16,784 nt of DNA from CAZKXX01 sp964556705. Its GTDB lineage: Bacteria > Acidobacteriota > Terriglobia > UBA7540. Under the pieces are notes generated by a model. The model was given only the letters and a program-made list of their open reading frames with translations. It ran no database searches and was not told where the DNA came from. The translations under genes were made by a program, and so were the position numbers. The stretch's first letter is position 1. Each line of letters begins with the position of its first letter. This document shows positions 1-7,918 of the stretch, piece by piece. The stretch spans positions 1 through 16,784 of the forward strand of contig CAZKXX010000083.1 of assembly GCA_964556705.1 (NCBI GenBank), given 5' to 3'.

Positions 1-1045
1 CGCGTTGTTTCCAGTCCGTCGAAGAGCGCCGGCTTGTCTTCCTGAAGGTCGCGGTTGTAGGCGAGTGGCAGGCCTTTGAGAAGAGCCAGTGACGCCGTCA
101 GCGTGCCCAGCACCCGCGCCGATTTCCCGCGAATCAGTTCCAGCGCATCGGGATTTTTCTTCTGCGGCATGAGACTGCTGCCCGTCGCGTAGGAGTCGTC
201 GAGGGCGACGAAGCCAAAGGAAGGAGAAGAGTAAATGATCAAGTCTTCGGCCAGCCGGCTCAGGTGGAGCATGGTGAGCGCGCAGGCAAAAAGCGTCTCC
301 GCGACGAAGTCGCGGTCCGAGGTGGCGTCGAGGCTGTTCGCCGCCACGCGCTCGAATCCCAGCGCGCGGGCCAGCCTCGCCCGGTCCACCGGGAAAGCCG
401 CGCCCGCCAGCGCCCCCGAGCCCATCGGCAGCTCGTCGCTGCGTCCCCGCGCCGCTTCCAGNNNNNNNNNNTGAGGCGCTCGCGCGCATCGGCGAGACGT
501 CCGCGATCACGCCCCAGCATCTCGAAATAGGCAAGCAGATAGTGCGAGAAACGAATGGGTTGCGCGGGCTGAAGGTGCGTGTAGCCGGGCAAGACCGTGT
601 CGCCGCTCGCGCGCGCCTGCCCCACGAGCGCGGCCTGGAGCGCCAGCAACGCGCGCTCGATGGCGCGAACGGCGTCTTTGACGTACAACCGCGTGTCGGT
701 TGCGACCAGGTCGTTTCGGCTGCGGCCGGTGCGCAGCTTGCGCGCGACCGGACCGGCTTCGCGGTCCAGCCGGGCCTCGACCCAGGTGTGGACATCCTCG
801 GCGACGGCGCCCCGCGACCAGTCAGCGTTCCGTTCGATCAAGCGCCGGATCTTCTCGAGGCCGCGAGAGAGCCTGCGCGCCTCGGCGGCGCTCAGCACGC
901 GGATGCGGCCCAGCTCGCGAACGTACGCGAGGTTGACGCGCAGGTCGTAGAGGACCAGGCGGTGGTCCACCGAGAACGATTCCGAAAACTTTTCGAAGTG
1001 CGGGTCGCGCCGTCCGCGCGCGAACCGACCTCCCCAGAGCTTCAT
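1..1045 (-). CDS. argH: argininosuccinate lyase (partial, interrupted by assembly gap)
   Basis: Last step of arginine biosynthesis: cleaves argininosuccinate to arginine and fumarate in the cytoplasm. The N-terminal part (ATG at 1045-1043) begins KLWGGRFARG, as is typical of ArgH, and carries HTGRSRND-like TGRSRNDLVATD and PGYTHLQPAQP motifs. Beyond the N-gap the reading continues in another frame with GSGALAG, NSLDATSDRD and the fumarase/aspartase-superfamily signature GSSLMPQKKNPD (about 145-180). The 3' end lies outside the window. The start codon overlaps the argG stop (ATGA), implying translational coupling. The frame change across the gap is explained by its arbitrary 10-N length and is not evidence of a pseudogene. 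Identity is near certain; the exact sequence around 450-490 is unreliable. Confidence 0.95.
462..471. other. scaffold gap of 10 N inside argH
   Basis: Ten ambiguous bases lie inside argH. The two flanks are in different frames. The residues just before the gap (LADARERL) and just after it (LEAARGRS) both correspond to the same stretch of the ArgH family, just before the LPMGSGALAG motif. The contig ends therefore seem to overlap rather than being separated by missing sequence. Confidence 0.95.
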
Positions 1046-2280
1046 CGCTTTCTCCCGCGCGCCGTTTGCGTCTTTTTTAGCGCCGCGAGTTTCACGGGCA
1101 GTCCGAGCAGGTTGATAAAACCCTCCGCGTCTTTCTGGTCGTAGTCCGCGCCCATCGTAAATCCCGCGATACTTGTGTCGTAGAGCGAGTGCGGCGAGCG
1201 GCGGTCGAGAACGCGCACGTTGCCCTTGTAGAGGCCCAGCGTCACTTCCCCCGTCACGCTCCCCTGCGTGGCGGCGACGAAGGCGTCCAGCGCCTCACGC
1301 AGCGGCGTAAACCACAGGCCGTAATAGACCAGTTCGGCGTAACGCAGCGCCACGTGCTGCTTGTAGTGGAAGGTCTCGCGATCGAGACACAGCGCTTCCA
1401 GTTCGTGATGAGCGGCGTGAAGGAGCGTTCCAGCCGGCGTTTCGTAGGCGCCGTGCGACTTGATTCCCACAAAGCGGTTTTCGACCAGGTCCGTCCGCCC
1501 GACGCCGTTCGCGCCGGCGATGCCGTTCAGGACCTCGACCAGGCGCACCGGCGGGAGTTGGCGGCGGTTCACCGAAACGGGCGCGCCGCGCCGGAAACCA
1601 ATCGTCACTCGCGCCTCGCGGTTCGGGGCGCGCTGCGGGGAGCGCGTCAGCTTCCAGGCGTCCGCGGGCGGCTCGCCGAGCACGGTTTCAAGCGGCCCGC
1701 CCTCGTGGCTGAGGTGCCAGATGTTCGCGTCGCGGCTGTACGGCTCTTTCTTCGTTGCAGGTACGGGAATGCGGTGCGCGCGCGCATAGTCCATCGCTTC
1801 CTCGCGCGAGCGGATGCTCCACTCCCGCCACGGGGCGATGACGCGCAGGTGCGGCGCGAGCGCCTTGTAGGTCATCTCAAAGCGCACCTGGTCGTTTCCC
1901 TTGCCTGTGCAGCCGTGCGCGACCGCGTCGGCGCCGGTCGCGAGCGCCACCTTCACCTGCGCCTTCGCCAGCACCGGCCGCGCCAGCGAGGTGCCGAGCA
2001 GGTATTTGCCCTCGTACACGGCGCCCGCCTGAAGCGCCTTCCAGAGATACCCGGTGACGAATTCCTCGCGAAGGTCTTCAATAAAGACGCGCGAGGCGCC
2101 GCTGGCCAGCGCCTTTTTCTTGAGCGCGCGGTAGTCGTCGCCCTGACCGACGTCGCCGATCATGGCGATGACTTCGCAGCCGTAGTTCTCGCGCAGCCAG
2201 GGAATGATGATGGACGTATCGAGCCCGCCCGAGTAGGCAAGCACGGCCTTTCGAACGGTAGTACCGGTCTTCGAACCCAT
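1042..2280 (-). CDS. argG: argininosuccinate synthase
   Basis: Makes argininosuccinate from citrulline and aspartate using ATP (cytoplasm). The 412-residue length is normal for the family. The PP-loop SGGLDTS is at residues 17-23, followed by the family motifs EGKYLLGTSLARP (about 90-102) and AHGCTGKGNDQVRFE (about 121-135). The ATG at 2280 is preceded by a good Shine-Dalgarno (AAGGATG) about 6 nt away. The gene lies 72 bp downstream of argR and its TGA overlaps the argH ATG, so argR-argG-argH is probably one transcript controlled by ArgR. A long open frame on the opposite strand is a by-product of high GC. Confidence 0.97.
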   Translation of the reverse strand: MGSKTGTTVRKAVLAYSGGLDTSIIIPWLRENYGCEVIAMIGDVGQGDDYRALKKKALASGASRVFIEDLREEFVTGYLWKALQAGAVYEGKYLLGTSLARPVLAKAQVKVALATGADAVAHGCTGKGNDQVRFEMTYKALAPHLRVIAPWREWSIRSREEAMDYARAHRIPVPATKKEPYSRDANIWHLSHEGGPLETVLGEPPADAWKLTRSPQRAPNREARVTIGFRRGAPVSVNRRQLPPVRLVEVLNGIAGANGVGRTDLVENRFVGIKSHGAYETPAGTLLHAAHHELEALCLDRETFHYKQHVALRYAELVYYGLWFTPLREALDAFVAATQGSVTGEVTLGLYKGNVRVLDRRSPHSLYDTSIAGFTMGADYDQKDAEGFINLLGLPVKLAALKKTQTARGRKR

Positions 2281-2352
2281 GAGGTCATCCTTTCTGAAAA
2301 CCGTGAAATACCTGCTTGCGTCGCGGCGGCGCCGAGCCGGGAACGCTCCCGC

Positions 2353-2799
2353 TCAGGAAGCGAGCAGGTCGAGAACCTTGCGGCGCACCCGGGCGGCCTG
2401 ACGCACCCCGCGCGTGGCGACGAAGATCGTATCGTCGCCGGCGACCGTGCCGACAATCTCCGGCCAGCCCGCCGCGTCAATCGCCACGCCGACCGAGTGA
2501 GCGTTGCCTGGGGTCGTTTTGACGATCGCCAGGTTCGCGGCCGCGCGCACCTCGCGGACAAACTCCTTGAGCACCACTTCGATTGCGGGCTGGGGCGAGG
2601 ATTTCGGATCGACGGCGCCCGGCAGCCGGTAACCCTCGCGCGTCTTCGCCAGGCCCAGTTCCTCGATGTCGCGCGAAATCGTCGCCTGGGTCACGTGGAT
2701 GCCGCGGCGGGCAAGGCGGCGGACCAGCTCGGCCTGCGTCGGCACGCTTTCGGCGCGCAGCAGCTCGAGGATCACGTTCCGGCGGTAAAGATTGCTCAT
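2353..2799 (-). CDS. argR: arginine repressor
   Basis: Arginine-dependent DNA-binding regulator of arginine metabolism; in the family it acts as a hexamer. The 148 residues match the usual length. The N-terminal winged helix-turn-helix contains TQATISRDIEELGL (37-50). The C-terminal oligomerisation and arginine-binding domain contains GTVAGDDTIFV (117-127), where the Asp pair (122-123) is the known arginine contact. It is the first gene of argR-argG-argH, with a promoter at 2822-2850 and an AT-rich operator candidate between the promoter and the start codon. The Shine-Dalgarno is weak: the predicted transcript leader is only about 15 nt and has no clear purine run. Confidence 0.95.
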   Translation of the reverse strand: MSNLYRRNVILELLRAESVPTQAELVRRLARRGIHVTQATISRDIEELGLAKTREGYRLPGAVDPKSSPQPAIEVVLKEFVREVRAAANLAIVKTTPGNAHSVGVAIDAAGWPEIVGTVAGDDTIFVATRGVRQAARVRRKVLDLLAS

Positions 2800-2829
2800 G
2801 CAAGTTTATGCAGCTTCTGTATAAATACT
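2797..2829 (-). promoter_or_regulatory. candidate ArgR operator (ARG box) overlapping the argR promoter
   Basis: An AT-rich segment covers the -10 region and the start codon. It contains a near-palindrome GTATTTATAC and then the repeated element TGCATAAACTTGCAT. TGCAT-type half sites in AT-rich DNA resemble ARG boxes described in some bacteria, but the match to the E. coli consensus is poor. Position over the -10 would suit autorepression. The call rests on location and composition. Confidence 0.35.
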
Positions 2830-2850
2830 CGATTTGGGGCGCGCTGGCAA
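2822..2850 (-). promoter_or_regulatory. sigma70-like promoter of argR
   Basis: Read on the minus strand: -35 TTGCCA (2850-2845, 5 of 6 to consensus), 17-nt spacer, -10 TATTTA (2827-2822). Transcription would start near 2815, leaving a leader of about 15 nt before the argR ATG at 2799. It is the only AT-rich stretch near this start codon. Confidence 0.5.
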
Positions 2851-2900
2851 GCGGAAAGGAAGGCGCAATTTGTCCGCCGGGGTGGTCGGCGCGGGAGGAC

Positions 2901-3242
2901 TTATTCCCCGCCCCCGCCCAGGACCATCATGCAGCGCTTCTTGAACTCTTCCCAGTGGGCGGGTTGATACTCATCGCGGGCGTGGAATTCCTTGACGTGA
3001 AAGACGAATCCGAGCCTCTTCTCGTCAACTTCTGCGCCTCTCTGCGGCAGAAAATCGAAGACGCTGCGGTTCATGCCGTAGTAGGCGCACAGCCAGAACC
3101 CTTCCGGCGCCTCGATGGCATAGAGCGCGGAAACGAGGGGCAGCGGCCGTGCCGGGTCCACCGACTGCTTCACTTCCGCTTCAACAATCTTGCCCCGGAT
3201 GGCCGTGATGGGCTTGTTCACTGCTGCGGAACTCGCCGTCAT
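2901..3242 (-). CDS. hypothetical protein, 113 aa
   Basis: I do not recognise this protein. It has no signal peptide or membrane segment, so it is probably cytoplasmic. It is rich in aromatics and charged residues in its second half (GFWLCAYYGMNRS, then HVKEFHARDEYQPAHWEEF) and ends in a short Gly tail (LGGGGE). Two Cys are present, in WLCAYY and KKRCMM, without a metal-site pattern. The ATG at 3242 has a clear Shine-Dalgarno (AAGGAG, 7 nt upstream), supporting a real gene. It lies 84 bp downstream of the LssY_C gene on the same strand and about 100 bp upstream of argR; either link may be incidental. Confidence 0.7.
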   Translation of the reverse strand: MTASSAAVNKPITAIRGKIVEAEVKQSVDPARPLPLVSALYAIEAPEGFWLCAYYGMNRSVFDFLPQRGAEVDEKRLGFVFHVKEFHARDEYQPAHWEEFKKRCMMVLGGGGE

Positions 3243-3326
3243 GCTGGACTCCTTGTAGGTCGAATTCGCCCGTCACGCCAAAGCCCCGTCGGGCACGCTC
3301 AAAATACCCCGGCAGGCATGGGCACG

Positions 3327-4610
3327 TCAACGGCCGCGAAGCTCGACGACGCGCACGAGCCCGTCGGTCCGCCAGGGCGCGCCCGTAGCCGTCGTGCCCG
3401 AGGAGAGGGGACTTGGGGGAGAGGTCAATGCGGTGGCGGCCACGGTGCCGGCGGCGATCAAATCGGCGGCCACTTTCTCGCGCTCCCGGTCAATCTCCGG
3501 GTCGATGGCATGGGAGACGAGATCCGGGCGGATGTCCCAGCCGACGTCGTGCGTGGCGGCGGCAAGCCAGATTTCACGGTCATCGAGGGTTCGCGCCGGC
3601 GAACGCCACAGTCGCAGGTGATGGCGCTTCGCAAACGTGTTGAACATTTTCTGAAATGACAGGTCCTCAGCCCGGCCGTAGAGGTAGAGAGGCGACATGG
3701 GCGCGGTCGTGTGGCCACGTCCCGTGATGACGGCGCGGACGGTATCCCACACCGACTGCGGCGAAGACGGCTCAGCCTCGCTCCATCCGGCGGCTTGAAA
3801 GGCGGCTCGGAGGTCCTCCGCCGAGCCGACGAGCGCAAGATTCACGGGATCGCCGGGTTTCCGCTCCCTGCTGCGCGCGCGCCGGGGCGCGGATTCGAGG
3901 AGTAGGGCGACGGCCTTCGAGACCTCTTCGCCCAGCGACTGGAGAACCGCCGAATCGAATCGCGCTTCGAGCTCAAGCGGCTCTTCGAGGACCCATTGGA
4001 GGTCTGTACCCGCGGGCAGCGCGATGGCCGTATCCGCCGTTCCAAACTCGCGCTGCTTGCGGCGCTCGGCCTCCTCGCCGAGGTCGGGGTCGCGCGCTTT
4101 GACGCGTTCGAGCGCGGCCTCCAGCATCGTCAACGGCAGTTCGCTGGTGAGGACCCCGGAGACGGTGCCGTCGGCGGCGACGCTTTCCCGCGCGTTCTCA
4201 ACCTCCAGCAATCGCCCGCGGACTTCGTAGCGGTTCCCATCGGGAAGAATCAGTTCGTTGAAACGCACCCGAAGGCTCGCGCGCTGGTCCGGCCTTGTGG
4301 GGGCAGAAACTTCCTCGACGGTGCCGCACAGCCGCGAGCCAAGCACCAGAATGACCTTCCCTTCCGCCGCCATCCAGGGGGCTTCGCGGACGAGATGGGC
4401 CTCCACCGCGTCGCCCGGCTGCGACGACGAAGAGTCGAGCGGGGTATCCAACCGCAGATACAGGATGGTCCCAGCCTCAAGGCTGGATGCGGGCGGGGGC
4501 TGAGAAGGTAAAGGCCGGGGGCTGAAACACGTAACGGCGAGGAGCAGGATGAGAGGTCTCCGCGATGCCGGCTGGAGTCGCTCCCCACACCCAAACCGTA
4601 GCCAGCCCAT
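3327..4610 (-). CDS. exported LssY C-terminal domain protein
   Basis: The 427-residue protein has an N-terminal hydrophobic signal (about 19-30) and a Pro-rich segment. A beta-rich domain follows (about 44-212), starting LEAGTILYLRLDTPLDS; it resembles beta-barrel domains near conjugation/TrbI-like proteins, but only weakly. The C-terminal part (about 252-385) is an LssY_C domain: DPVNLALVGSAEDLRAAF, AGW, MSPLYLYGRAEDLSFQK, RHHLRLWRSP and SHAIDPEIDRER are family hallmarks. LssY was named from a Legionella secretion locus and its biochemical role is unknown to me. In many proteins LssY_C is attached to membrane domains; here it follows a signal peptide and a soluble domain. A GAGGGGAG ribosome site precedes the ATG at 4610. 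It is divergent from the kinase gene. Confidence 0.8.
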   Translation of the reverse strand: MGWLRFGCGERLQPASRRPLILLLAVTCFSPRPLPSQPPPASSLEAGTILYLRLDTPLDSSSSQPGDAVEAHLVREAPWMAAEGKVILVLGSRLCGTVEEVSAPTRPDQRASLRVRFNELILPDGNRYEVRGRLLEVENARESVAADGTVSGVLTSELPLTMLEAALERVKARDPDLGEEAERRKQREFGTADTAIALPAGTDLQWVLEEPLELEARFDSAVLQSLGEEVSKAVALLLESAPRRARSRERKPGDPVNLALVGSAEDLRAAFQAAGWSEAEPSSPQSVWDTVRAVITGRGHTTAPMSPLYLYGRAEDLSFQKMFNTFAKRHHLRLWRSPARTLDDREIWLAAATHDVGWDIRPDLVSHAIDPEIDREREKVAADLIAAGTVAATALTSPPSPLSSGTTATGAPWRTDGLVRVVELRGR

Positions 4611-4791
4611 ATGTTACTCCCCTCGTCTTTCGACCCTGAAAAATGACTTCGGGTTGTACAGAGACCGGAGCCCCGCTCGGTCAACCCGCGGGTGGGATCG
4701 TGGGTCGGCGGCCAGAGTGGCCGGCTGGCTCGCCTGTTTACTTCACCGATAACAGTTGGCGGCGACCTCTCAGGAAGCATCCAGCTTATCG

Positions 4792-4820
4792 TTGACTTGG
4801 CTCAAGGCTTGCGTTACGCT
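4792..4820 (+). promoter_or_regulatory. candidate sigma70-like promoter for the kinase gene
   Basis: TTGACT (4792-4797), 17-nt spacer, TACGCT (4815-4820). The -35 is 5 of 6; the -10 matches at the key T, A and final T. The leader to the kinase ATG would be about 105 nt. The rest of the 320-bp divergent region (4611-4930) shows no RNA gene or clear operator to me; a strong ribosome site (GGAGGAGGGAGG) lies just before 4931. Confidence 0.45.
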
Positions 4821-4930
4821 CCGCCCAGAAAGGACACTCATCGCTACCCAGGGTTTCGCGGTCGCGGCGGCCTGCGCGGGAAGCGCAGCGCGATTGCGGG
4901 GAGAGCGTTGTCCGGAGGAGGGAGGCCGGA

Positions 4931-7183
4931 ATGGCCGGCACACTGACCAAAGCGGGTCGGTACCAGATTGTTTCCGAGCTGGGCCGGGGCTCGATGGGCG
5001 TGGTGTATCGCGGCTACGACCCGGTCATCGGCCGCACCGTCGCCATCAAGACGATGCTGGTGGGGAACCTGACGCCGGCGGAGTTTGAGGAATACAAGGC
5101 GCGGTTCCAGCGCGAAGCACAGTCGGCTGGCGCCCTCAACCATCCGAACATCGTCACCGTGTACGACTTCGGCGAGGACACGGGCGTTCTTTACCTGGCC
5201 ATGGAGCTGCTGGAGGGCAAGTCGCTCCAGAGGCTGGTCGAGGAGCAGGGGGTCCTGCCCGTCGAGACGATAGTCCCCATCTTTACGCAGGTGTGCAGTG
5301 CGCTCGACCACGCGCACCGCAACAAGATCGTTCACCGCGACATCAAACCCGCCAACATCATGATTGTGGACAGCGGTCTTGTGAAAGTGACCGACTTCGG
5401 AATCGCCAAGGTGATGTCGTCGGGAATGACGCAGGCGGGACAGATCCTCGGCACGCCGAATTACATGTCACCCGAGCAGGTGAAGGGCCGGCCGGTGGAC
5501 GGCCGCTCGGATATCTTCTCGCTGGGCGTCATCCTGTATGAGCTGGTGACCGGCGAGAAGCCCTTCGGCGGGCAGAATATAACGACAGTCATCTACAAGA
5601 TCATCAACGAAAACCCCATTCCGCCCCGCGAACTCGACGCGACAATCCACCCGGGATTGAGTTACGTGATTCAGAAGGCGCTGGCCAAAAGCCCCGAAGA
5701 GCGCTATCAGACCTGTCGTGAACTTGCCGAAGACCTGAAGAACTACAAGAATTTGGGTGGGACGGCGGCGCCCGACGCAACGGTGATTGTGCGCACGCCG
5801 CCCATCTCCATGCAACCGGTGAACGTGCCGGCGCGCGAGGCAACTCCGCCTCCGCCGCCCGCACCCGCCACGCGTCCGGCAGCGCAACCCGCACCGCGGC
5901 ACGCGGCGCCCCCTCCGCCGCGCCCTTACGTCCCGCTGCAGCCGTCCCCGAGCCGGACGGCCTTGTGGGTCGTGCTGGCACTGTTGCTTGTCGGCGGGCT
6001 GGGCGGCGCCTACTATTACTACCAGCAGGCTCTGGTGCCCAAGACGGGCCACCTGATGGTGAATGCCAACGTTCCCGACGCAACGATTTCCCTGGATGGG
6101 CGGACCGAACCGTCCTGGGTGGCGCCCTTCGGGTTTTCGGACCTCACGCCGGGGCCTCATTCGGTTTTGGTTTCAAAGGAGGGCTACGAGAGTGCACGCC
6201 AGGTGGTTGAAGTGAAAGCCGGTGAAACTTTGAGCGTGAGGGCGGAGTTGAAGCCGATTGAGGCTGCGCCCGATGTCGGCGGCCTGACGGTGGCCGCGAA
6301 CATTCAGGGCGCGCAGATCAGCCTCGACGGTCATTCGGACCCGACGTGGGTGACGCCCTATGTGTTCACCGAACTGGCCGCCGGCGAGCACGCGCTGGTG
6401 ATTTCCAAAGACGGGTACCAGGCCTATGAGCAGATGGTCACCGTCGCGGCTGGCGAGACAGCATCGGTGAAGGCAGAACTTGCCGCGGCGCGAGGCGCGG
6501 CGCCAGCCCGACCCGCGGCCCCTCGCACCGGGCAGCTCGTCGTCACCTCGAACGTTCCGGGGGCGAAGATTTCGCTCGACGGACGCACCGACGCAAACTG
6601 GGTGACACCCTTCACGTTCCGCGACGTCTCCGCCGGGACGCACTTCGTGACGGTCGTGCAGGCCGGCTACGCGCCCTTCGAGACCTCTTTGCGGATCGAA
6701 GGCGGGCGGACGGCGACGGTGAACGCCAACCTGGCAGTGCCTCAGGGCGAAATCAATATCGTCACCACGCCGCCGGGATTTGAAGTCCGCATCAACGGGA
6801 AATCGTACGGGCGAACCCCAGTGAGCGCCACGCTTCCGCTCGGCACCTACACCTACGAGCTGGTGCGGCCGGGGACCGAACCTTACGAAAGCAGCTTCGA
6901 ACTGAAGTACGACGGGCACATGATCACCCGCAAAGTCGATCTGAACGTGGGCGGAGGCGCCGCGGCCGGAAGCGTCATTGACGTGCGCACGATTCCGCCC
7001 GGCGCGACGGTTTTTGCGAATGGCAAGCCGGTCGGCAGTGCAACGCCGACTTCTTTCCGCCTCAGCCCGGGCCAGCACACGCTGACGATTTCGCTTTCCG
7101 GCTTCAGGCCGATTCAGCGGCGGCTGATCGTCCCTTCGGACGGCAGCCCCGTGAACGTCAACGAACGGCTCTCCCCCCAGTAA
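4931..7183 (+). CDS. transmembrane Ser/Thr protein kinase with five PEGA-type repeats
   Basis: The 750-residue Hanks-type kinase phosphorylates Ser/Thr of partner proteins. The catalytic domain (about 11-272) is complete: P-loop GRGSMG (18-23), VAIK Lys40, HRDIKPAN (Asp137), DFG (155-157) and SPE (180-182). A Pro/Ala-rich juxtamembrane linker (about 300-341) leads to one transmembrane helix (about 343-364, ALWVVLALLLVGGLGGAYYY). The outer part holds five PEGA-type beta repeats (about 372-441, 450-518, 533-602, 606-673, 681-747); the first three are close copies with SLDG and W-V-P cores, the last two diverge. PEGA modules are thought to bind surface ligands such as cell-wall or S-layer material. 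First gene of a six-gene co-directional run; an intrinsic terminator overlaps its stop. FHA proteins downstream are plausible phospho-Thr readers. Confidence 0.95.
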   Translation: MAGTLTKAGRYQIVSELGRGSMGVVYRGYDPVIGRTVAIKTMLVGNLTPAEFEEYKARFQREAQSAGALNHPNIVTVYDFGEDTGVLYLAMELLEGKSLQRLVEEQGVLPVETIVPIFTQVCSALDHAHRNKIVHRDIKPANIMIVDSGLVKVTDFGIAKVMSSGMTQAGQILGTPNYMSPEQVKGRPVDGRSDIFSLGVILYELVTGEKPFGGQNITTVIYKIINENPIPPRELDATIHPGLSYVIQKALAKSPEERYQTCRELAEDLKNYKNLGGTAAPDATVIVRTPPISMQPVNVPAREATPPPPPAPATRPAAQPAPRHAAPPPPRPYVPLQPSPSRTALWVVLALLLVGGLGGAYYYYQQALVPKTGHLMVNANVPDATISLDGRTEPSWVAPFGFSDLTPGPHSVLVSKEGYESARQVVEVKAGETLSVRAELKPIEAAPDVGGLTVAANIQGAQISLDGHSDPTWVTPYVFTELAAGEHALVISKDGYQAYEQMVTVAAGETASVKAELAAARGAAPARPAAPRTGQLVVTSNVPGAKISLDGRTDANWVTPFTFRDVSAGTHFVTVVQAGYAPFETSLRIEGGRTATVNANLAVPQGEINIVTTPPGFEVRINGKSYGRTPVSATLPLGTYTYELVRPGTEPYESSFELKYDGHMITRKVDLNVGGGAAAGSVIDVRTIPPGATVFANGKPVGSATPTSFRLSPGQHTLTISLSGFRPIQRRLIVPSDGSPVNVNERLSPQ
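6044..7171 (+). repeat. tandem PEGA-type repeats in the kinase ectodomain
   Basis: Five protein-level repeats at about 6044-6253, 6278-6484, 6527-6736, 6746-6949 and 6971-7171. The first three share the pattern N(V/I)xxAxISLDG, xxWVxPF and AGxH..V....GY, then a glycine and a run of alternating hydrophobics. The fourth and fifth share (I/V)xTxPPGxxVxxNGKxxG. Separated by short Ala/Pro linkers, they look like internal duplication followed by divergence. Confidence 0.8.
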
Positions 7184-7207
7184 GAGCGGGTCTGTGGGGG
7201 AGTTTTT
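7171..7207 (+). terminator. intrinsic terminator overlapping the kinase stop codon
   Basis: The 5' arm CTCCCCCCAG (7171-7180) pairs with CTGTGGGGGAG (7192-7202) over 10 bp with one bulged T. The loop is 11 nt and contains the TAA stop. A run of five T (7203-7207) follows at once. It lies between two co-directional genes 51 bp apart, so it probably reduces read-through from the kinase gene into the rest of the cluster. Confidence 0.6.
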
Positions 7208-7234
7208 CGTCGAGATCAGGGAGGCCAACGACCC

Positions 7235-7903
7235 ATGACACGCCGGCTGATCCTCCTCGTTGCGACGCTGCTGGTTTCAACCCAGCTCGCTTTCGCGAAA
7301 TTCGACCAGAAAGACAGGGCCTATCTCGACCAGGAATTCCGGAACCTGCGGGACCAGATCACCGCGCTCAAGACGCAGGCTGACCAGCTGGCAGCGCTCA
7401 TCGCCGAGCTTCGCCAGAACCAGACTCAGGCGCAGGTCGTGATGATTCGCCAGCAGCGGCTGATGCAGGAAATTGAGCAGACCGTCTCTTCGCTCCGGCT
7501 CGGGCACGAAGAGAACGTGGCGGCCCTGCGGACGGCGCTGAGCGAATTGCAGAGCGAGCAGCGCAAAGCGTTCGCAGCGCTGGAGGGACGGTCCCTCGAG
7601 GCTTCAGAGCCTTCCGCCGTCGCGACGCCATACACTCCCGTGACCGCGCGCGGCGCGACGCCGCGCGTCCCGCAGGGTTACGTCACGGTCGTGCAGGGCG
7701 ACGACATCACCGTGGACCTGGGTTCGGCGCAGGGCGTCCAGCCCGGCACCCGGCTCGCCGTGTACAAGGCCGCCGACCCCGCGACACGCGTCGGGGTCCT
7801 GGAAGTCATCCAGGTGGTGGACGCCGGCAATTCGCGCGCCCGGATTCTGACCATGAACGCCGGCACCCGGCCGGAATTCTCGGATATCGTCCGTCTCGAA
7901 TAG
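7235..7903 (+). CDS. exported coiled-coil protein with C-terminal FlgT_C-like beta domain
   Basis: The 222-residue protein has a classical signal peptide (about 1-21, cleavage likely after LAFA) and a long heptad-rich coiled coil (about 25-120). The C-terminal beta domain (about 148-222) has the pattern GYVTVVQGDDITVDLGSAQG, G-x-R-L-A-V-Y and V-G-V-L-E-V. This resembles the small beta-barrel at the end of FlgT and similar envelope proteins, though I assign this only by pattern. Likely periplasmic or envelope-associated and perhaps oligomeric. The ATG at 7235 has GGAGG about 9 nt upstream. It sits after the kinase terminator and 15 bp before the cyclase gene, so it is probably co-expressed with the latter. 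Confidence 0.75.
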   Translation: MTRRLILLVATLLVSTQLAFAKFDQKDRAYLDQEFRNLRDQITALKTQADQLAALIAELRQNQTQAQVVMIRQQRLMQEIEQTVSSLRLGHEENVAALRTALSELQSEQRKAFAALEGRSLEASEPSAVATPYTPVTARGATPRVPQGYVTVVQGDDITVDLGSAQGVQPGTRLAVYKAADPATRVGVLEVIQVVDAGNSRARILTMNAGTRPEFSDIVRLE

Positions 7904-7918
7904 GCCCGACGCCGTCCC

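Noticed and set aside
260..471. Reading argH as a frameshifted pseudogene
   Set aside because: The frame change coincides with the artificial 10-N gap, and both sides encode conserved ArgH motifs.
1189..2967. 592-codon open frame on the plus strand opposite argG and argR
   Set aside because: It is antisense to three well-supported genes, starts without a ribosome site, and its composition (Arg, Ala, Val, His) is what high-GC antisense frames give.
3243..3326. Short GCCC-GACG-GGGC hairpin with TTT after the LssY_C gene
   Set aside because: Only 4 bp of stem and three T; too weak to call a terminator.
6173..7228. Long minus-strand open frame inside the kinase gene
   Set aside because: Shadow frame of a coding region with clear PEGA repeats; no family resemblance and no start signals.
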